Below are positions 7,875 through 17,771 of a DNA stretch of 64,000 bases, piece after piece (the first letter of the stretch is position 1; every line of letters starts with the position of its first letter). The notes beneath the pieces were generated by a model. That model was not told the origin of the DNA, searched no databases, and saw only the letters and a program-made list of their open reading frames with translations. The position numbers were made by a program, and so were the translations under genes. Origin of the DNA: Pseudobacteriovorax antillogorgiicola (lineage in GTDB: Bacteria > Bdellovibrionota_B > Oligoflexia > Oligoflexales > Oligoflexaceae); the NCBI RefSeq assembly GCF_900177345.1, contig NZ_FWZT01000006.1, positions 62,001 through 126,000 on the forward strand, read 5' to 3'.

Positions 7875-9854
7875 CTAACTTGCGATGGGCAATTCTACAA
7901 CAAATGTTGTTTGGGGAGACGGTTCTTCTAAAAAAATGCGTCCATTCATGGCGGCCACAATGCCCAGGGCTGAACTTAGGCCGAGGCCGACGCCTTCACC
8001 AATCTTTTTGGTTGTAAAAAATGGCTGGAAAATATTCTCTCTGATGTCTTCCGGTATTCCTGGACCACTGTCAATAACCTTTACCCAGGCCCTAGAGTCT
8101 GACTCTCCGACTAAGACTTCTAGCCTAGGCGCTGGACTCAGGAGCGATGCTTCAATCCCGTTTAATAGAAGGCCGTGAATCACCTGCATCAACTCAGATG
8201 GCTTGCCCTTTACCTGCGCTGTGGTGTGATCAATGAATCTCAACTCGATTTCCTGATCCAGGAGCCTGGACTCGATGAGTACGATGCTATCGCGAACTAC
8301 GTCACTGAGAACAAATATTTCTTGATGAAGTTCCTTGATACCCGAGAATTGTTGCAACCCAGCCGTAAGCTTGGCAATTCTTTGGCACTGGGCTTCGATC
8401 TTCAGGATTCGATCATCGACCACTGGGTCTACGTTCATGGTTAAGCGTTTGACCTGGCGAATAGAAGCAGAAATGATTGCCAAAGGGTTGTTAATTTCGT
8501 GGGCAATTCCCCCAGACAACTTGCCAAGGGCAGCAAGCTTGGTAGATTGAACCACTTCAGCCTGCTTCTCAAGAATCTTGGCATTCGCGCCTTCTAGCTC
8601 TTTGGTTCGAATCTTCACAAGCTTTTCCAGATTCTCTCGCGACAGAGCCGCAGCTTCAAGCAGTGCCCGAGCATGAGACCTTTGCTTTTGATAAATTGCG
8701 ATGGAAAATAGGATAGGCTCCATGGCAACCGCTAAAAACATCCAATTAAACTGCACATTTTCTTGCATACCAAACTTCATTTTGGTGACTTCAAAAACCA
8801 AGGAAAAGAAAAGAAAACTCCATGCGAGTATAAAGTAAAGCGCATATCGTCTCTTCTCTTTGAAATAGATGAAAACGGATGTGGAAAAAATAAACAAACA
8901 TGTTGCCCCACCCAAATAGTCACTGAATGAGATCACCGACGCAAGCGGAGCTACGGCTAGCACTAAGAAGCAGCCCGCGAATAAGGTGCTTTGGAGTTGC
9001 TTCAACTTCAAAAGCTTGTGGCTGATACGGTGCCATTCAAGGAATTTAGAAGAGAATTCAAGCATGATAATAAACGCGATACACTTGGTCGTATGCAACA
9101 CAACGCCCCAGGGAGCATCCACAATGTTTGAGAACAAGTGCTGCCAGCCGTTGTAGATCAGAATGGTAATAAGAGTACAAATGAGTGAGGCTGGATAGTA
9201 GAGGAAAACGTCTTCACGGGTACTTAGAAATGTGAGAAAGGAATAGAGCGATAGAGCTAGAACCAAACCGGAAAATAGGACTTTCATGGCTAAGTCATGA
9301 AACAAACTTTTTCCTGCTTGTAAGTCACTTCTTAAGTAGAATTCCAAGTCGATGACAGTGGTTGACTGCATGGAGATCAATAGCACGATAGGGTTTTGGG
9401 ACACATTTAATTGGTAAAGGGGAATCGGCAGATAGTCTAGCGGCTCAACCACGCCCAATACACCATCTCGAACTGTATATACCGAAACACGATCCATCTG
9501 GCGTTTTTTAAAATCGAAAAACCAGCTGGTACGATCGGCTTCAAGATTTTGAAGCGGTACGGCCAGCCAGACCGTTTCTTCGAGATATCCCAGGCGGCTA
9601 TGGTCTGGGATGGAGTTCATCCGACCCGCCTGAAACTCTTGAAACACCTGAGTTGGACTCAAATCTTGTTTTGTCTTCAGAAAGCGAGCGAGCTTCGCCC
9701 CCTGACTCTTATCGAATTGTAAGACTGAAATCGACTCATGGAGATTTTTGATGGAAATGTAATCGTCTTCAACTAGGGTATCCTGGCCGTTGGATGTCTT
9801 GGTCCAAACCATAAAGAAAAGAGATAATGCCAGTGAAATGATGCATTGATGCAT
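7875..9854 (-). CDS. Sensor histidine kinase with 7TMR-DISM sensor
   Basis: The start at 9854 begins a signal peptide ([17 protein letters not shown]) after AAGGG; upstream residues look non-coding. Residues about 25-160 resemble the 7TMR-DISMED2 extracellular domain ('[16 protein letters not shown]'), and about 170-385 hold seven membrane helices. After a coiled coil comes the HisKA domain '[19 protein letters not shown]' with the phospho-His. The ATPase domain has N box 'LLLNGIEAS', '[10 protein letters not shown]' and '[10 protein letters not shown]'. The architecture is known for carbohydrate-sensing receptors. No response regulator is adjacent, so it is an orphan kinase. The gene ends 28 nt before the oxidoreductase start, and the two may be co-transcribed. 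Confidence 0.88.
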   Translation of the reverse strand: MHQCIISLALSLFFMVWTKTSNGQDTLVEDDYISIKNLHESISVLQFDKSQGAKLARFLKTKQDLSPTQVFQEFQAGRMNSIPDHSRLGYLEETVWLAVPLQNLEADRTSWFFDFKKRQMDRVSVYTVRDGVLGVVEPLDYLPIPLYQLNVSQNPIVLLISMQSTTVIDLEFYLRSDLQAGKSLFHDLAMKVLFSGLVLALSLYSFLTFLSTREDVFLYYPASLICTLITILIYNGWQHLFSNIVDAPWGVVLHTTKCIAFIIMLEFSSKFLEWHRISHKLLKLKQLQSTLFAGCFLVLAVAPLASVISFSDYLGGATCLFIFSTSVFIYFKEKRRYALYFILAWSFLFFSLVFEVTKMKFGMQENVQFNWMFLAVAMEPILFSIAIYQKQRSHARALLEAAALSRENLEKLVKIRTKELEGANAKILEKQAEVVQSTKLAALGKLSGGIAHEINNPLAIISASIRQVKRLTMNVDPVVDDRILKIEAQCQRIAKLTAGLQQFSGIKELHQEIFVLSDVVRDSIVLIESRLLDQEIELRFIDHTTAQVKGKPSELMQVIHGLLLNGIEASLLSPAPRLEVLVGESDSRAWVKVIDSGPGIPEDIRENIFQPFFTTKKIGEGVGLGLSSALGIVAAMNGRIFLEEPSPQTTFVVELPIAS

Positions 9855-9960
9855 TCTTGCTGAAACCCTTGTCGCCCGAGCTATTTGTTTTATGTATCCG
9901 TAGTAAGTTATCGGAATTTGGGCCGTGAGGGTTATAGCAGTCTTGTGAGAAGGTGGCGAG

Positions 9961-9984
9961 GCGAAAGGCCTGACGGCCTTTCGC
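9961..9984. terminator. Strong hairpin downstream of ahpF
   Basis: GCGAAAGGCC-tgac-GGCCTTTCGC, a perfect 10-bp stem with a 4-nt loop, between the ahpF stop (10055) and the start of the sensor kinase gene. There is no U-tract, so it may act as an RNA 3'-end stabiliser or Rho-assisted terminator. Confidence 0.5.
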
Positions 9985-10054
9985 ATAAAGGAGTGCCCTG
10001 TTCGATCCGAGGCGCGAGTCATCAGCTAATGAAATTTCGCGCCACAGATCATAC

Positions 10055-11599
10055 TTATGCCTTCATTCGATCTTCGAAGGCGCTTAGCGCAGCTTTAGCA
10101 CCTTCTCCCATCGAAATGATAATTTGCTTGTATGGAGTCGTCGTCACATCCCCAGCGGCATAGACACCTGGAACATTCGTCCGTCCCTTGCCATCGACAA
10201 TGATCTCTCCGAATTGGTTGGTTTCCATTTGATCTAGGCCGATCTTGCTATTGGGGATCAAGCCGATTTGAACAAAAACACCGTCCAACTTTTCTTCTTT
10301 CATTGCACCTGACTCGCGATCCTCGTAACTTAATCCTGTTACGTTCTTACCATCGCCTAGCACTTGGTCGGTACGAGCCGAGGTATGCACGGTAACATTA
10401 GATAGGGAGTGGAGCTTTTTAACTAAGACATCGTCTGCCTTGAGTTGGTCCATGAATTCGAACAAAACCACCTCGGAGCAAATACCTGCTAAGTCTATTG
10501 CAGCCTCAACTCCTGAATTGCCGCCACCGATGACGGCAACCTTTTTGTTTTTGTAATAAGGCCCATCACAGTGAGGACAGTAAGCAACCCCGCGGCCTAG
10601 GTAGTCTTTCTCTCCTGGAATATTAAGCTCTCGCCACTTTGCGCCTGTTGCAACGATGATCGAATCAGCTCGAAGCGTCTCGCGGCTCGACAGCTGCAAC
10701 ATTCGACCATTTTCGATGTCAATTTGCTCCACACGACGATGTTCTAGGATTTCAATTGGGTACTCGCGCATGTGTTTTTCTAAACTAGCAGCCAGTTGAG
10801 GCCCCTCGGTGTAAACCACAGAAACCATGTTTTCGATACCCTTGGTTTCCTGCACCTGACCGCCCATCTTATCTGCGATGACTACAGTTTTTAGGCCTTT
10901 TCTAGCACTATAGATTGCAGCAGAGGCACCCGCTGGACCACCACCGATCACCGCAACATCATAGTGACCTAAATCTTGGGCTGGAACGCTTTCCTTATCA
11001 GAGCCGAACTTAGTCTCCAGCTTCTCAACTAACTGGCCTAAGGTTCCCTTGCCAGAGTGAATCAATTCTCCATCGATAATGACTGCTGGCACACCACCTA
11101 GGTTTAACTTTTTCACTTCATCCGGGTAGAGCCCCCCGTCTACCATCTCGTGCTCGATTCCTGAGTTGAAGAGACTCATAACATTAAGCGCTTGAACGAT
11201 ATCGGGACAGTTCTCGCAAGATAGTGAGACATAAGTGGTGACCTTAATTGGACCATTGATGGCTGCGATGCGGTTCTGGACTCCCTGGTCGGGAAGCCGG
11301 CCTTTGCCCGCAGCGTTGAGTATTGCTAGGATGAGCGAGGTAAACTCATGACCTCCTGGAACACCGCGAAAGCGAATCCCCGTGGGCTCGTCGTTGCGGA
11401 GAATATCGAACTGAATACCCTCCACGGCATCGTCCAGACGCTTCAATTCAATCTCATTGCTGACGCTACTGATCTGGTCCAGCATGGTTTCGATCTCGCC
11501 TTGCTTTTCGTGGTCGCTTTTGTAAAGGGCGAAGGAAATGCTAGCGCCAAGATCTTGGAAGTGGGTTTTCAACTGTTCGAGTATATTGCTATCTAACAT
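10055..11599 (-). CDS. ahpF: Alkyl hydroperoxide reductase subunit F
   Basis: A 514-aa flavoprotein that passes electrons from NAD(P)H to AhpC. The N-terminal double-thioredoxin-fold domain has the redox pair C128-E-N-C131. The FAD-binding motif '[13 protein letters not shown]' begins near residue 215, and the thioredoxin-reductase active site 'CPHC' near 340 is followed by the NAD(P)H motif '[13 protein letters not shown]'. '[15 protein letters not shown]' is near the C-terminus. Length and order of domains are normal for AhpF. It lies 133 nt downstream of ahpC on the same strand, with a hairpin between. Confidence 0.97.
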   Translation of the reverse strand: MLDSNILEQLKTHFQDLGASISFALYKSDHEKQGEIETMLDQISSVSNEIELKRLDDAVEGIQFDILRNDEPTGIRFRGVPGGHEFTSLILAILNAAGKGRLPDQGVQNRIAAINGPIKVTTYVSLSCENCPDIVQALNVMSLFNSGIEHEMVDGGLYPDEVKKLNLGGVPAVIIDGELIHSGKGTLGQLVEKLETKFGSDKESVPAQDLGHYDVAVIGGGPAGASAAIYSARKGLKTVVIADKMGGQVQETKGIENMVSVVYTEGPQLAASLEKHMREYPIEILEHRRVEQIDIENGRMLQLSSRETLRADSIIVATGAKWRELNIPGEKDYLGRGVAYCPHCDGPYYKNKKVAVIGGGNSGVEAAIDLAGICSEVVLFEFMDQLKADDVLVKKLHSLSNVTVHTSARTDQVLGDGKNVTGLSYEDRESGAMKEEKLDGVFVQIGLIPNSKIGLDQMETNQFGEIIVDGKGRTNVPGVYAAGDVTTTPYKQIIISMGEGAKAALSAFEDRMKA

Positions 11600-11709
11600 A
11601 ATAATCTCCTTTAAGACTAAAGGCCCTTCTGCCTTGTCAGAATAAATCCTTGGCCTGGATAAACCATCGCGAAGAACCTAATCTCACCGAGCACCAGTTG
11701 GGGGGGAAA

Positions 11710-11727
11710 GAGAGGCCAAGGCCTCTC
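11710..11727 (-). terminator. ahpC-ahpF intercistronic hairpin
   Basis: GAGAGGCC-aa-GGCCTCTC, followed on the minus strand by TTTCCCCCC. Located 6 nt after the ahpC stop. It probably terminates most transcripts or protects the ahpC 3' end, which would give more AhpC than AhpF from one promoter. Confidence 0.55.
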
Positions 11728-11732
11728 GTTCA

Positions 11733-12299
11733 TTAAATCTTACCGACTAGGTCTAGACCTGGTTTTAGAGTGTCCGCACCTGGCTTCCAGTTTGCAGGAC
11801 AAACTTCGCCGTCGTTGTTAGCTACGAAGATTGCTGCCTGAACCTTACGGACAAGCTCTTCAGCGTTACGACCAACAGCATTGTCTTGAATTTCTGAGAT
11901 TTTGACTTTGCCTTCAGGGTCAACAACGAAGCTGCCGCGATATGCAAGGCCTTCTTCTTCGATATACACGCCGAAGAAGCGGCTTAGCGCGCCAGTTGGG
12001 TCAGCCAACATCGGGAACTTGATCTTCTTGATGGTGTCAGAAGCATCGTGCCATGCTTTGTGCGTGAAATGAGTGTCCGTACTTACAGAGTAGACTTCTA
12101 CACCAAGGTCTTTCAATTCAGCATACTTGTCTGCCAAGTCACCTAATTCAGTCGGGCAAACAAATGTGAAGTCAGCCGGGTAAAAGAAGAATACAGACCA
12201 CTGACCTTCTAAGTCTTTACGGGTAACAGTCTTGAACTCATCATTGTGGTAGGCTTGTACAGAAAAATCTGGTAGTTCTTTGTTGATAACGCTAGACAT
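11733..12299 (-). CDS. ahpC: Peroxiredoxin, alkyl hydroperoxide reductase subunit C
   Basis: A 188-aa typical 2-Cys peroxiredoxin reducing H2O2, organic peroxides and peroxynitrite. The peroxidatic Cys is C48 in 'FVCPTELGDL', the resolving Cys is C167 in 'EVCPANWKPG', and the active-site Arg lies in 'YRGSFVVDPEG'. The ribosome-binding site AAGGAG is 8 nt before the start. It is first gene of the ahpCF unit and is recharged by the neighbouring AhpF. Confidence 0.98.
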   Translation of the reverse strand: MSSVINKELPDFSVQAYHNDEFKTVTRKDLEGQWSVFFFYPADFTFVCPTELGDLADKYAELKDLGVEVYSVSTDTHFTHKAWHDASDTIKKIKFPMLADPTGALSRFFGVYIEEEGLAYRGSFVVDPEGKVKISEIQDNAVGRNAEELVRKVQAAIFVANNDGEVCPANWKPGADTLKPGLDLVGKI

Positions 12300-12383
12300 A
12301 AGTAAGTCTCCTTATTGAGTCTTTGTAAACCGGGCATCCAACCGCCCGCCGTTAAGACAATCATCGGGGAATTCTTTTAATAA

Positions 12384-12424
12384 GTATAATATATATAAAA
12401 AATACTCCTATAGCCTTTTCCTAT
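12384..12424. promoter_or_regulatory. Candidate peroxide-responsive operator upstream of ahpC
   Basis: ATAG-N7-CTAT at 12410-12424 is a good OxyR half-operator; the second half-site at the expected spacing is poor. Next to it, GTATAATATATATAA (12384-12398) agrees with a PerR box at 11 of 14 positions, but in AT-rich DNA that is weak. The position, about 85-125 nt upstream of ahpC, suits either. The remainder of 12300-12626 shows nothing else apart from the divergent gene's ribosome-binding site. Confidence 0.35.
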
Positions 12425-12626
12425 CCTTATAAGTCATTGAAATTACGGCTAGACTAGCCAGTCCACGGACCAAGCGCTGCCATACCTACGGTAGGAACTC
12501 ACGAAAACGAGTAATATTACCGATGATATAGATAAGGTTGGTGCCACGGCCAGGATGCTTGAATGACAAGCAGAAATGCTTCATCCTAGCGGTGACTTCA
12601 TTCAGTGATGCTTAGGAGGATTCCCT

Positions 12627-13046
12627 ATGAAAGATCGAACATTTCTAATACAGGCCCTCAGGCAAACCGCGATTCGCCTCCGGTCGGAGGATACCAAGTA
12701 TCAATGGGGCCATATGGGCCAGTGTAACGCTGGGCATCTGGTTCAGTCGCTGACAGGCCTATCCGATCGAGAGATCGTTGCGGCTGTCGACAATGAGATG
12801 AACGAATGGACCGAACATGCGAGGACCTTTTGTCAAAACACTGGTTCCTGTGTAGACGACTTGTTCTATGAGATCGAGCAGCATGGCTTAGATCATCAGG
12901 CCATCATTCATCTAGAAAACTTGAGTGACACTAAAATATTAAAGAACTTAGCCGGTGGATTCCGCTACCTAGAGCGGAATCGTCGAGATGATGTGATTGC
13001 ATATATGGAAAGTATGGCAGATCTTATGGAGAAAGATGTTGCATAG
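12627..13046 (+). CDS. Conserved hypothetical protein (139 aa)
   Basis: ATG 12627 follows TTAGGAGGA. It is soluble with no signal or membrane segment. 'YQWGHMGQCNAGHLVQ' with His and Cys spaced as in a metal site is the most conserved-looking part. It resembles an uncharacterised family I recall mainly from Bacteroidota ('QWGHMGSCNCGHL'-type proteins); no function is known to me. Divergent from ahpC, so it could share oxidative-stress control; that is inference. The 17-bp repeat lies 3 nt after its stop. Confidence 0.7.
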   Translation: MKDRTFLIQALRQTAIRLRSEDTKYQWGHMGQCNAGHLVQSLTGLSDREIVAAVDNEMNEWTEHARTFCQNTGSCVDDLFYEIEQHGLDHQAIIHLENLSDTKILKNLAGGFRYLERNRRDDVIAYMESMADLMEKDVA

Positions 13047-13048
13047 CC

Positions 13049-13065
13049 TTGCAACGGGTTATGGT
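13049..13065 (+). repeat. 17-bp dispersed repeat, copy 3
   Basis: TTGCAACGGGTTATGGT, identical to the copy at 5325-5341 and starting 3 nt after the stop codon at 13046. Confidence 0.65.
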
Positions 13066-13182
13066 AATACGAGTTTCAGCCATGGAGTTTATTAGCCGCT
13101 CAGAAAAGCAGCCGTGCTATAAATAGAACTGAAGCAATCGATTCGACGATCGACAGCCTTGCTGCCAAACTCAGGATTTTCA

Positions 13183-13881
13183 ATGAAAATGTTCATTCTC
13201 TCTTTGTTCATGCTTTTATTTCCAAATGTCGTCTACTCGCAAGCCTGTTCAAAAAGCAAAACATTGCAAATTGGGGTGGATCCATGGCCACCTTTTTCAT
13301 ATTCCTCTAGTTCCAAGCTGAAGGGAGTATCTGTCGATATTATCCGTGCTGCATTCAGTAAAGTTGGTATAAAAACTGACTTTCATCTTCTGCCTTGGAA
13401 GAGGATCGTGCGGAATATCCAACTGGGTGAGCTTGATGTTCTTGCCAATCTCTATTACGTCGAAGATATTGCAAAATGGGTGAAGTATAGCCTGCCATAT
13501 CTCAAGAGTGATGTAAAACTTGCAAGCTTGAAAAACTTCAAACGTCGTATCAGATCAATTAGTTCCATCCAAGGCGAGTCGGTTGCCTATGGTCAGGGCT
13601 ATTCTTTTGGCAAAAGCTTTGATCATGCGTCTCACTTCAAGAAAGTCGAAGTGCCTGTCACTGAAAACGGTTTGAAGATGATGATCCTAGGGCGGGTTGA
13701 TTTGGTGATCGATAGCGAAGAAGTTTTGAGTTTTCTGATCGATCACAACACTGAATATAGTAGCAAGATAAAAATCCTGTCGGATAGCCTATTGGTAAAC
13801 GAGATGAGCATTGGTGTTTCAAAAAAACACCGTGACCGTGAGAGGATCATCACCTGCTTCAATCAAGGTCTTACTGCTTAG
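13183..13881 (+). CDS. Periplasmic solute-binding protein, family 3 type (orphan)
   Basis: Start ATG 13183 with AGGA upstream and signal peptide MKMFILSLFMLLFPNVVYS; an in-frame TTG at 13159 precedes it. The mature protein has the SBP_bac_3 pattern: 'LQIGVDPWPPFSYSS', 'GVSVDIIRAAF', 'LPWKRIVRNIQLGELDVLANLYY', and late 'MSIGVSKKHRDRE'. At 232 aa it is the usual size for these short, PilS-fold-like sensors or amino-acid binding proteins. No ABC permease or ATPase gene is nearby, so it may feed a sensor rather than a transporter. Convergent with the CheA-like gene. Confidence 0.8.
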   Translation: MKMFILSLFMLLFPNVVYSQACSKSKTLQIGVDPWPPFSYSSSSKLKGVSVDIIRAAFSKVGIKTDFHLLPWKRIVRNIQLGELDVLANLYYVEDIAKWVKYSLPYLKSDVKLASLKNFKRRIRSISSIQGESVAYGQGYSFGKSFDHASHFKKVEVPVTENGLKMMILGRVDLVIDSEEVLSFLIDHNTEYSSKIKILSDSLLVNEMSIGVSKKHRDRERIITCFNQGLTA

Positions 13882-13957
13882 CAGCGGCTCTTTGAACAAG
13901 ATTCTCAATAAACAACGCAGTCAATGATGCCCGAAAATCATTTCACTAGCGAACCTT

Positions 13958-16339
13958 CTAGCCAGCACGTCGGTCTACCTTGGGCGCTGAGGTCTTTGGT
14001 ATCTTTAGGCGGAAAGTGGTACCACTGCCGAGGCTAGTATTAAGCTGGATTTCACCACCGATTTCCTTGATGGCGACTTGAACTGCACTCATCCCATAGC
14101 CTCGCCCCGAGATGTCAGTCACGACTTGAGCTGTGGATAAGCTTGGCTTGAAAATAAGTGAGTATATTTCGCTTTCGGAATAATCCTTGTCAGCGTCGAT
14201 TAACCCCCTTGCAATGCCTGCTTTCCGTAATTTTTCAGGATCGATTCCGGAGCCGTCGTCTTGAAGAACTAACTCAAGCATGGAGTCATGGTCGTGGCAG
14301 GTGATGGCTATGGTACCGACCTCCTCTTTACCCAAGCTGAGCCTTGATTCGGGAGCTTCGATTCCATGGTCGATGCTGTTTCGAATCAAGTGGTTCAAAA
14401 TATCAGAGAGCGGTGATATCAGAGAGCGAGGGATGGTACTATCATGGACATCGACTTCATAGTCGATTTTCTTGTTGCAGCGTTGAGCAAGTTCTTCAAC
14501 GGTCGCTCGAAATTCGTGCAACTGCTCTCCTAAAGGAACTTCGTGTAGGCGATCGAGGAGCTGGCCAAGTACCTGATGATCGGCTCCTTCATCGACAGCC
14601 TCCCGCAATCGTTCGAGGCTTTTGCCATAGATCTGGTGGTAAGACTCCATGTGGTCTCCCATACGATCCTGTAGGTGGTGGTGACGTTGCCCATAGACCC
14701 AAGTTTTAATGTCTTGCCAGCGCTCTGACCCAATATCCGCCCTCTGGAGATCATCAACTTCCAGATCGCTGGGGTGATCGTCGTAACGGTACAAGAGGCT
14801 TAGATAATGCCTTAAGTGCATAATGTTTTTAGTAAATTGTGTCGCGGCGATCTTATCCTTGCCTTGCTCGCAATCCATGATCTGTCGCTCGACCGAAGTG
14901 AATAGAAAGGCTGCGATCACATTGGAGCGACCGAAGTAGGAAGAAATGATATTGCTGTAAACCATCAAACCATCGATGCCTTCCATCCAAACATCAAAGA
15001 GCTTATCCAATACTACCTCTTCTGAGTAGTGGGAGGCATGGTTTTTAAGGTCGATTAAGTCTTGCTCAATGAGGTGGACCATCTTGGAGATACTGCGAAA
15101 CCCAAGCTGCCGGGAGTTACCTTTGATCGTATGGAGTTCCCGAAGCAGCAAAGACCAGGTCTCCTCTTTCAACGGAGCGTGAAGGACGGCCTGCTCCATG
15201 GTATTGAGTTTCTCGCTACAGGACGTCAGATAGCTAAAGGTTTTCTCAAGACCAACCTGGACAATAGCCTCCAGGGCGGTTGTCGTTTGAAAGTTCGCTT
15301 TTTGCTCGGCCCTTAGGCGTTCTTCGGCAGCGACAAGTTCGGTGATATCTTCCACAACGAACATGATCCGCTGCAGTTCGTCTGTGTTGTCGTAGATAGG
15401 ATTGCAATTGATCTTAAGTTTAAGATCTTGATATTCTACATCTTTTGGGAGGTAGTCCTCACTAGCCATCCATTGGATATCATCGCTCCCAAAAACCGAC
15501 GTAAATACAGTTTCGAGGCGAGCGTACATCTCTGAGTTTCTATCGATATCTTTAAAGAGAATTTCGAATATGGTCTTATCTTCAATATCGCAGCCAAAAA
15601 TCTTTTTGGAGTATTTGGAAACCGGTGGACGAATCTTCAGTTCTTCATCGATTACAAAAACCGATTGCTTCATATTATCCAACAGGTTGGCGATTGTTTG
15701 GTATTGATCCTGAATCTTGCCTTCGGCTTCTTTGATCTTCTTAAATGCCATTCTTTGAAGGATTTCGTAAATCGTGGTCACGGATGCGAGGGCAAAAATA
15801 GCAAAGGCATAGGTAACCCCGACAAACAGCTTAAACTCATCTCCTTGGAAGGAAAATTTGAACTGGTAAGGAAGATCGCCCCAGAGAATCTCTGCTGACG
15901 TGACCGCCAGTGAGATTGCAGATGTAAACAACGCAATCGCCCACCCCCCACGACGACCATTCAGGAGGAAAGTGGTGATTGTTACAAAAAAGAACCAGGC
16001 ATAGAGTGGTGAGTACGACCCACCAGTGAAAAGTAGGTTCGCTCCCAATACGGCTGCGCCCCCGAAATTACCCATGAATGCGGCCCAAAACGATGAACGT
16101 TTGGCCTTCATCATGGTGAGGCCAATCAAACAGCAAGGTAATCCCAAAACTCCACATACAAACGCTGACATAGGGTTATCTAAAAATCCGTAGATGCCTA
16201 TGTAGCTGATCCAGCACATGCTATAAACAATAAGAAAGCCTAGAATGATTTGGGATTGGAGGCGACGATGATCGTCTTTTATGCTCTCGTCATCGACATT
16301 GAAGAATTTAAAAAGTGAGTTAAGCAAATTGAGGGCCAT
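13958..16339 (-). CDS. Membrane CheA-like sensor kinase (6TM-PAS-Hpt-ATPase)
   Basis: ATG 16339 is preferred over an upstream in-frame GTG (16369). Residues about 25-200 contain six hydrophobic helices. A coiled coil and PAS-like domain (about 215-350) follow. An Hpt domain has 'LHTIKGNSRQLGF' with the phospho-His near residue 403. The CheA-type ATPase domain has N box 'HLIRNSIDHGIE' near 655, 'DDGSGIDPEKL' and 'DISGRGYGMSAV'. The CheW-binding P5 domain of CheA is absent, so output should go by phosphotransfer from Hpt to a stand-alone receiver. It is related to the C-terminal half of the giant kinase at 55637. Confidence 0.85.
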   Translation of the reverse strand: MALNLLNSLFKFFNVDDESIKDDHRRLQSQIILGFLIVYSMCWISYIGIYGFLDNPMSAFVCGVLGLPCCLIGLTMMKAKRSSFWAAFMGNFGGAAVLGANLLFTGGSYSPLYAWFFFVTITTFLLNGRRGGWAIALFTSAISLAVTSAEILWGDLPYQFKFSFQGDEFKLFVGVTYAFAIFALASVTTIYEILQRMAFKKIKEAEGKIQDQYQTIANLLDNMKQSVFVIDEELKIRPPVSKYSKKIFGCDIEDKTIFEILFKDIDRNSEMYARLETVFTSVFGSDDIQWMASEDYLPKDVEYQDLKLKINCNPIYDNTDELQRIMFVVEDITELVAAEERLRAEQKANFQTTTALEAIVQVGLEKTFSYLTSCSEKLNTMEQAVLHAPLKEETWSLLLRELHTIKGNSRQLGFRSISKMVHLIEQDLIDLKNHASHYSEEVVLDKLFDVWMEGIDGLMVYSNIISSYFGRSNVIAAFLFTSVERQIMDCEQGKDKIAATQFTKNIMHLRHYLSLLYRYDDHPSDLEVDDLQRADIGSERWQDIKTWVYGQRHHHLQDRMGDHMESYHQIYGKSLERLREAVDEGADHQVLGQLLDRLHEVPLGEQLHEFRATVEELAQRCNKKIDYEVDVHDSTIPRSLISPLSDILNHLIRNSIDHGIEAPESRLSLGKEEVGTIAITCHDHDSMLELVLQDDGSGIDPEKLRKAGIARGLIDADKDYSESEIYSLIFKPSLSTAQVVTDISGRGYGMSAVQVAIKEIGGEIQLNTSLGSGTTFRLKIPKTSAPKVDRRAG

Positions 16340-16653
16340 GTGTTTCTCGCATAAATGATCTAGGAGCACTAGTCAGTTCGGAGGCTTAGGTGTTGACATT
16401 AAGGTGTTCTTTGCTACATTTTGACTGCTACAAAAAATATGTATAATTTCTGTGAGTTATACCAATTGATTCCAATTGTGGTTCGGCATCTATGGGCTCT
16501 TTCACAGGTTTTTGAGCCTTCAAAAATAATGAAGTACACCGAAACCTTGCCTTGTTGAAAGAATCTATAGCTAAGCTTCACAACTGCGGAGCCTTGAAAG
16601 TCTTCCGTTGCACTGCTATAGGCATGGATCAACCTATAAGGAGAAATATTCAA

Positions 16654-17589
16654 GTGAAATACCCTACCTTTCTTACGTTCTGGCTGACGCTATCGTGCTC
16701 TCAACTACCCCATGAAAGCGAACTCCAGATTGTGTCGTCCCCTGAACATGTCGTGCGCACTTGGACTCCTGTCTCGCGGGCAAGTCTTGCCATGGTTGAG
16801 CGTGCCGAGATTAATGCCATCCCTTATTGTTCAGCCGTGCTTATTGCACCCGAGATTGCTCTTACCGCGGCCCACTGCGTTGAGGAGGAAAGCTACTCGC
16901 CGGGAACTCAGGTCACCCTCAGTTTTGGTAAAGGCTTGCTCGACGAACCTGTTTTTTGGGAAGGTAGGTTTACCAGGCATGAAGCGTTCAATGCACCCTA
17001 CGTTGAACCCCTTGACTTTGATATCGCCTATATCGAGATTGATGGAAACCATCCCCAGGCGGAGCCCATTGATATTGCCGATCATGAAGATCTAGAGGAG
17101 GCTCTTCAGAACTGTAGCGTTCGTGAAGAGTCACAGCTAGCATATCGTTGCCCACAAAAAGGTCCTTCTAACATTCTGATAGCTGGCTTTGGAGATACTT
17201 GGTCTCCCGAGGACAAGACTATTGTCAGCAATAGCGATGGTCAACTTCGCCAAGCTTTCACTAGGATCGATCGTATTGAAAGTATGGAAAACTTGCTTCA
17301 ACAAGGAAAGATTTTTTATCAAAGCCCAGTGTCTGCCGATCCGTCGGTAGAGATTCTAAACACTGCTTGCCGCGGTGATTCAGGTGGACCTATGTTAATC
17401 AATACTCTAGAGGGCTGGAAGTTAATCGGGATTACTAGGGGCAGCAACTATGTTTCTAGTGATCAGCAGTGCCTGGACGGAGCGGGGAACTACACAAACG
17501 TAGTCTTTTGGAACAATTTTACTATCTCCGAGGATGGGGTCCGGTTCTACGAAGATGGTTGGATTCCTGATAATGTCCGGGGCCTGTAG
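16654..17589 (+). CDS. Trypsin-like serine protease (S1), lipoprotein
   Basis: GTG 16654 is chosen because AAGGAG lies 10 nt upstream and the product then begins with a lipoprotein signal, VKYPTFLTFWLTLSC; the frame is open upstream, with an ATG at 16624. The S1 catalytic triad is visible: His in 'LTAAHC' (about residue 73), Asp in 'DFDIAYIEI' (about 122) and Ser in 'CRGDSGGPML' (about 241). The protein should act at the cell surface or in the periplasm. It is divergent from the CheA-like gene. The substrate is unknown. Confidence 0.85.
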   Translation: MKYPTFLTFWLTLSCSQLPHESELQIVSSPEHVVRTWTPVSRASLAMVERAEINAIPYCSAVLIAPEIALTAAHCVEEESYSPGTQVTLSFGKGLLDEPVFWEGRFTRHEAFNAPYVEPLDFDIAYIEIDGNHPQAEPIDIADHEDLEEALQNCSVREESQLAYRCPQKGPSNILIAGFGDTWSPEDKTIVSNSDGQLRQAFTRIDRIESMENLLQQGKIFYQSPVSADPSVEILNTACRGDSGGPMLINTLEGWKLIGITRGSNYVSSDQQCLDGAGNYTNVVFWNNFTISEDGVRFYEDGWIPDNVRGL

Positions 17590-17771
17590 TTGAGATTAGT
17601 TTAAAATATCAATATATATAGATACTTAAATATCGAAATAATCACCATGAACACATTTAGTTAGTCGTTGTGATCACCTCTTTGGAAGTGGTCGCGTGTT
17701 TTTGATTGATAGGTAATCACTCTGTTTTTATAAGGAGGGTTTGCACAAATTTTGGGACATAAGGAGATCGA

